Of a stretch of 64,000 bases of DNA, positions 58,965 through 64,000 are shown in pieces. The DNA comes from REEB95 sp035648735 (GTDB lineage: Bacteria; Pseudomonadota; Alphaproteobacteria; ATCC43930; CGMCC-115725), in NCBI GenBank assembly GCA_035648735.1, contig DASRKX010000004.1, forward strand, positions 1 through 64,000, given 5' to 3'. Within the stretch, counting starts at the first letter, position 1, and each line of letters starts with the position of its first letter. Under the pieces are notes generated by a model, which ran no database searches, was not told the DNA's origin, and saw nothing but the letters and a program-made list of their open reading frames with translations. The position numbers were made by a program, and so were the translations under genes.

Positions 58965-59705
58965 ATGGGGCTTTTCCGTTCCAAGCGGCGCTGGCCCGAT
59001 CCGTCGACGCCCAAACCATTCGCGGCTTATCCCGACCTCGTCGAGCCGGCGTTCCGCGCTGTGCTGGCGCTGTGCCAGCCGGCGACCATGACCTCGACCG
59101 ATCGGCTTTACGCGCTCTATGAGGCCGTGCGCTACGTCGTGGCGGCGGAATTGCCGGGCGCCTTCGTCGAATGCGGCGTGTGGAAGGGCGGCTCGGTGAT
59201 GATGATGGCCGCGACGCTTCTGAGTCTGGGCATCCGCGACCGCGACATCTATCTGTTCGACACTTTTGCGGGCATGACGCCGCCGACCGATAAGGACATC
59301 GACTTCCGCGGCGCCAAGGCGGCGGCACTGCTCGCGCGCTCGGGCAAGGAGGACAATCTGGCCTGGGCCTATTCGCCGCTCGACGAGGTGAAGGCCAATC
59401 TGGCCCGGACCGGCTATCCGATCGAGCGCTTCATCTTCGTCGCGGGCGACGTGCTGGCGACCCTGCCGGCGCAGGCGCCGGCGAGCATCGCGCTGCTGCG
59501 GCTCGATACCGATTGGTACGAATCGACGCGGCACGAGCTGGAGCAGCTTTTTCCGCGCCTCGTGCGGCGCGGTGCGTTGATCGTCGACGATTACGGCTAT
59601 TTCCGGGGCGCGCGCCAAGCGGTGGACGAATATCTGGCGCGGCAAAAGGAGAAATATCTCCTCGGCCGTATCGATTATACCGGTCGCGTGCTGATCAAGA
59701 GTTGA
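58965..59705 (+). CDS. TylF/MycF-family methyltransferase, copy 2
   Basis: 246 aa and clearly paralogous to the gene just upstream over nearly its whole length. The SAM site, FDTFAGM, LDTDWYESTRHELE and VDDYGYFRGARQAVDEY blocks are shared. The central loop (DIDFRGAKAAALLARSGKEDN) differs most and may set acceptor choice. Converges with the glycosyltransferase-like gene. Confidence 0.85.
   Translation: MGLFRSKRRWPDPSTPKPFAAYPDLVEPAFRAVLALCQPATMTSTDRLYALYEAVRYVVAAELPGAFVECGVWKGGSVMMMAATLLSLGIRDRDIYLFDTFAGMTPPTDKDIDFRGAKAAALLARSGKEDNLAWAYSPLDEVKANLARTGYPIERFIFVAGDVLATLPAQAPASIALLRLDTDWYESTRHELEQLFPRLVRRGALIVDDYGYFRGARQAVDEYLARQKEKYLLGRIDYTGRVLIKS
59166..59209 (+). repeat. 44-bp direct repeat, copy 2
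   Basis: Second copy of the 58437-58480 repeat, 729 bp downstream, in the second TylF-like gene. Recombination between copies would delete or fuse the two genes. Confidence 0.9.
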
Positions 59706-59711
59706 CCGCCG

Positions 59712-60581
59712 CTAGGGCCGCCGGCCGCGCCAATGGCGATAGTGCAAAAAGTCCTTCACCGTGCCGCCCTGGAGGGTTTCCATCTCGAATGCCACGGATT
59801 TCGCCGGGCCGACGAGATGCACCAGCCCGATCGGGCGGTAGGGCGGCTCGGGCTCGACCAGCATGCCGGTTTTCTCGTCCACCTTGGGCGGTGCGTCGAT
59901 GCAGATCCAATTGCACCAATCGGGCAAAAGTCCGGTCGGCGCCCTGTCGTGGTGGATGACGTAGTTGAGCGCCGTCTGCTCCCACATCGGCGTCGGCTTG
60001 GGACGCATCGCCCGCTGCCACAGCGCCCAATGCGGCGCATCGCCGTTGAGCGCGAAGGCGCCGCAATTGGCGATCGGATAGCGACCGAGCCGGTTGGCGA
60101 CGCGCCAGCCCCAATTGGCGCGGTATTCGCGGAACATCGGCGCGTTGAAGCGCGGTCGTTGCCATTTCTTGAAGCTCTTATAGCTGCGGCCGATATGCGG
60201 GGTGATGGCGAGCTTGCCCGCGCGCGCGACCGACAGGTAGAGCTCGATCGCGGCGGCGTCCTGCACCCAGATGTCGCTGTCGAGCCAGAGATAGAGGCGA
60301 TAGCCGGGAAAATGCTTCGGCAGCCAGGGCCGCGCGGTATACGCCTTGTAATAGGACGGCAACTTCTCGATGCCGGGAAAATCGAAATCCCAGCCGGGGG
60401 CGACGACGCGCGCACCTTGCGCTTCGAGCGCGCCACGCTGGTCCTTGTCGAAGCCGAAATCGAGTATGCCGAGGGGCAGGTCGGGCCCCATCGTATCGCG
60501 CAGCGAGTTCAGCAAATCGCCAAGCAGCTCGTAATAATTGCTGTCCGCCCCGGTGACGATGAGGAGGTCTTGGGCCGGCAC
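59712..60581 (-). CDS. Putative glycosyltransferase (GT-A/GT8-like)
   Basis: 289 aa, no signal peptide. It shows a nucleotide-sugar transferase layout: DLLIVTGADSNYYELLGDLLNSL start, then LYLWLDSDIWVQD with a DxD metal motif, NCGAFALNGDAPHW and a C-terminal GLVHLVGPAKS. The family is not certain. It lies 7 bp after gltA on the minus strand and faces the methyltransferases, so a common glycan is plausible. Confidence 0.7.
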   Translation of the reverse strand: MPAQDLLIVTGADSNYYELLGDLLNSLRDTMGPDLPLGILDFGFDKDQRGALEAQGARVVAPGWDFDFPGIEKLPSYYKAYTARPWLPKHFPGYRLYLWLDSDIWVQDAAAIELYLSVARAGKLAITPHIGRSYKSFKKWQRPRFNAPMFREYRANWGWRVANRLGRYPIANCGAFALNGDAPHWALWQRAMRPKPTPMWEQTALNYVIHHDRAPTGLLPDWCNWICIDAPPKVDEKTGMLVEPEPPYRPIGLVHLVGPAKSVAFEMETLQGGTVKDFLHYRHWRGRRP

Positions 60582-60588
60582 GAAAAGA

Positions 60589-61953
<1,365 letters not shown>

Positions 61954-62027
61954 GGCTCATTCCCTTATGTTGCGCCGCAACAAATTCGACTTGCGGGCAG
62001 CATAGGACCGCCCCGGATATTTCGCAA

Positions 62028-63437
62028 TTAGGCCGATTTCGGCTCCAACGCATCTGCGATACGACCGAGGGTTTCCGCGCGCCCCAGGGCCACCATGACC
62101 TCGAAAATTCCGGGCGAGGCGGCCGTGCCGGTCAGCGCCGCCCGCAGCGGCTGGGCCAGTTCGCCCAATTTGGCGCCTTGCGCCTCGGCGGACCGGCGGA
62201 TGGCCGCCTCCAGTTCCTTGGCCTCCCAGGGCGCCGGTTCCAGCGCCGGCAGCAGCGCCTTGAGCCGCGCCCGCGCGCCGGCATCGAGCAGTTTCTTGGC
62301 GCTGACCTCGATGGCGATCGGCCGCTCGACCACCAGAAAGCGCGCCTTCTCGGCCAACTCGACAATGGTCTTGGCGCGCGGCTTCAATTCGGGCAGCGCC
62401 CGGATCAGGCGCGCCCGCGCCGCGTCGCCGAGCTTGCGGCCGAGCATGCCTTCGAGGAACGGCATCGTCAGCGCGATGAGCCGGTCGTCGTCGGCGTCGC
62501 GGATATAGTGGCCGTTGAGGTTGCCGAGCTTGACGAAGTCGAAACGGGCCGGGGCGCGGCCGACGCCGTCGAGGTCGAACCACTCAATCGCCTGCGCCGT
62601 TGAAATGGTCTCGGCATCGCCATGACCCCAGCCGAGGCGCAGCAGGTAATTGCGCAATGCCTCCGGCAAATACCCCATGTCGCGATAGGCCTCGACGCCG
62701 AGCGCGCCGTGCCGCTTCGACAGCTTGGCGCCGTCCGGCCCATGGATCAGCGGCACATGCGCGAAGCGCGGCACGTCCCAGCCGAGCGCCCGGTAGATCT
62801 GCGTCTGGCGGAAGGCATTGGTCAGATGGTCGTCGCCGCGGATGACATGGGTGATGCCCATGTCGTGATCGTCGACGACGACCGTGAAATTATAGGTCGG
62901 CGTGCCGTCGGCGCGCAGAATGATGAGATCGTCGAGCTCCTGGTTCGATACCGTCACCGGGCCCTGCACCAGATCGTCGATGGTGGTGGCGCCGTCGCGT
63001 GGCGCCTTGAGGCGGATCACCGGCGGCACGCCGGCGGGCGCTTCCTTCGGATCGCGGTCGCGCCAAGTGCCGTCGTAGCGCATCGAGCGGCCCTCGGCCT
63101 TCGCCTTGGCGCGCATCGCATCGAGCTCGGCCGGCGTGCAGTAGCAGTGATAGGCGTTGCCCTGCGCCAGGAGCTGGCGCGCGACCTCGGCGTGGCGCGC
63201 CTGGTTGAGCGACTGATGGACGACCTCGCCGTCCCAATCGAGCGCGAGCCATTTGAGCCCGTCGAGGATGGCTTGAATCGCTTCGGGCGTCGAACGCGCG
63301 CGGTCGGTGTCCTCGATCCGCAGGCGGAATTTTCCGCCGTGATGCTTGGCAAAAAGCCAGTTGAACAGGGCGGTGCGGGCGCCGCCGATATGCAGGAATC
63401 CGGTGGGCGAGGGGGCGAAGCGGACGACGGGTGCCAT
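62028..63437 (-). CDS. gltX: Glutamyl-tRNA synthetase
   Basis: Class I synthetase. HIGH motif is HIGGART, KMSKS motif is KLSKRHG. The length of 469 aa is typical. Alphaproteobacteria often carry two GltX proteins, one charging tRNA-Gln as well; which type this is cannot be told from sequence alone. Divergent from comEC with a 47-bp gap. Confidence 0.96.
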   Translation of the reverse strand: MAPVVRFAPSPTGFLHIGGARTALFNWLFAKHHGGKFRLRIEDTDRARSTPEAIQAILDGLKWLALDWDGEVVHQSLNQARHAEVARQLLAQGNAYHCYCTPAELDAMRAKAKAEGRSMRYDGTWRDRDPKEAPAGVPPVIRLKAPRDGATTIDDLVQGPVTVSNQELDDLIILRADGTPTYNFTVVVDDHDMGITHVIRGDDHLTNAFRQTQIYRALGWDVPRFAHVPLIHGPDGAKLSKRHGALGVEAYRDMGYLPEALRNYLLRLGWGHGDAETISTAQAIEWFDLDGVGRAPARFDFVKLGNLNGHYIRDADDDRLIALTMPFLEGMLGRKLGDAARARLIRALPELKPRAKTIVELAEKARFLVVERPIAIEVSAKKLLDAGARARLKALLPALEPAPWEAKELEAAIRRSAEAQGAKLGELAQPLRAALTGTAASPGIFEVMVALGRAETLGRIADALEPKSA

Positions 63438-63484
63438 AGCGCGGAGGCTTTAGCACATCCCCGCGACGATCTACACTCAGGCCC

Positions 63485-64000
63485 ATGGGGGAGATCGGGG
63501 GATCGGCCAGGCTGGCCGGCGCATGGCGGGGCCCGCGCGGCATCGGTGCCTGGCTCGCGGCCAATCTCGCGGCCGAGCGCGAACGCTGGCCGCTCTGGCT
63601 GCCGGGCTGCATGGGCGCCGGCATCGGCGTCTATTTCTGGCCGGCGCGCGAGCCGGCGGCCTGGATCGGGCCGGCGGGGTTGGGACTTGGCCTGCTCTTC
63701 GCGCTGCTCGCTTGGCGGTTCGACCGCTGGCGGGTGATCGCCGCCGGGCTGGTGGCGTTGACCCTGGGCTTTGCCGCGGCGCAGTTCGAGGCGCATTGGG
63801 TCGCGGCGCCGGTGCTCGAGCGCCGGATCAACGGCGCCATTGAAGGAAAGGTCATCGCGGTCGATCCGCTGCCAGAGGGCGCGCGGCTGCTGATCGCACC
63901 GACGCGCGTGGCCGAGCTCGATGGGTGGAAAATGCCGGCGCGCATCCGCATCCGGCTGCGTCATGGCGATGGCGGCGTTGAGCCCGGCGATTGGGTGAAG
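63485..64000 (+). CDS. ComEC/Rec2-family competence protein, N-terminal part (partial)
   Basis: First 172 codons; the gene runs off the window. The N-terminus RERWPLWLPGCMGAGIGVYFW-type block (partly shown), two or three hydrophobic segments and the following soluble OB-like region (IEGKVIAVDPLPEGARLLIAP) match ComEC, the channel for DNA uptake. Its place beside gltX is conserved in alphaproteobacteria. Confidence 0.85.
   Translation, partial: MGEIGGSARLAGAWRGPRGIGAWLAANLAAERERWPLWLPGCMGAGIGVYFWPAREPAAWIGPAGLGLGLLFALLAWRFDRWRVIAAGLVALTLGFAAAQFEAHWVAAPVLERRINGAIEGKVIAVDPLPEGARLLIAPTRVAELDGWKMPARIRIRLRHGDGGVEPGDWVK

Overview
This 64 kb window is chromosomal DNA from a GC-rich alphaproteobacterium, most likely a Rhodospirillales-type lineage. 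The evidence is the conserved gene orders spoT-pdxJ-acpS-lepB-rnc-era-recO and rpsB-tsf-pyrH-frr-uppS-cdsA-rseP-bamA-skp-lpxD-fabZ-lpxA-lpxI-lpxB, the neighbouring gltA, gltX and comEC, and many GTG/TTG starts with tightly overlapping operons. I saw no rRNA, tRNA, insertion sequence, prophage or CRISPR array. No gap between genes exceeds 300 bp; the longest are 4283-4509 and 5242-5532.

Region by region. 1-5.2 kb: the end of a TolC-type outer membrane protein, a LapB-like type I secretion ABC transporter with a degenerate C39 domain, an HlyD/LapC-like adaptor, a lone CpaA-type prepilin peptidase, and a LapG-like periplasmic cysteine protease. The protease gene is preceded by a very clear c-di-GMP-I (GEMM-I) riboswitch whose P1 stem can reach the Shine-Dalgarno sequence and start codon. 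5.2-7.4 kb: a strongly folded leader, then an M23 peptidase and a bactofilin (cell shape). 7.4-14.9 kb: metabolism and housekeeping genes (threonine dehydratase, haloacid dehalogenase, Slt, dapA, smpB, TudS/DUF523, family-5 UDG, NYN protein, folK). 15-21 kb: MFS transporter, pyrK, pyrD (class 1B), M20 N-carbamoyl-amidohydrolase, XRE regulator and pyrE, possibly an orotate uptake/turnover module. 21-24 kb: AlgD-like GDP-mannose dehydrogenase and a glycosyltransferase. 24-33 kb: rpoZ, spoT, pdxJ, acpS, lepB, rnc, era, recO, parC. 33-43.5 kb: accessory genes: TusA-like protein, lone ModA, receiver and histidine kinase pair, exported WD40-caspase protein, HTTM-DCC fusion, several small exported proteins, and a TAXI binding protein. 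43.5-57.4 kb: the translation/envelope-biogenesis supercluster (lacking dxr at its usual place) ending in lpxB and gloA. 57.4-60.6 kb: a methyltransferase, two tandem TylF-like methyltransferases and a glycosyltransferase-like gene. 60.6-64 kb: gltA, gltX and the start of comEC.

The most notable system is the first: a Lap-type adhesin secretion and release locus in which second-messenger control appears to be written directly into the mRNA of the releasing protease. High c-di-GMP would close the riboswitch, hide the ribosome binding site, lower the protease and keep adhesin on the surface. That output matches the one LapD gives at protein level in Pseudomonas. The adhesin and any LapD homologue are not in the window.
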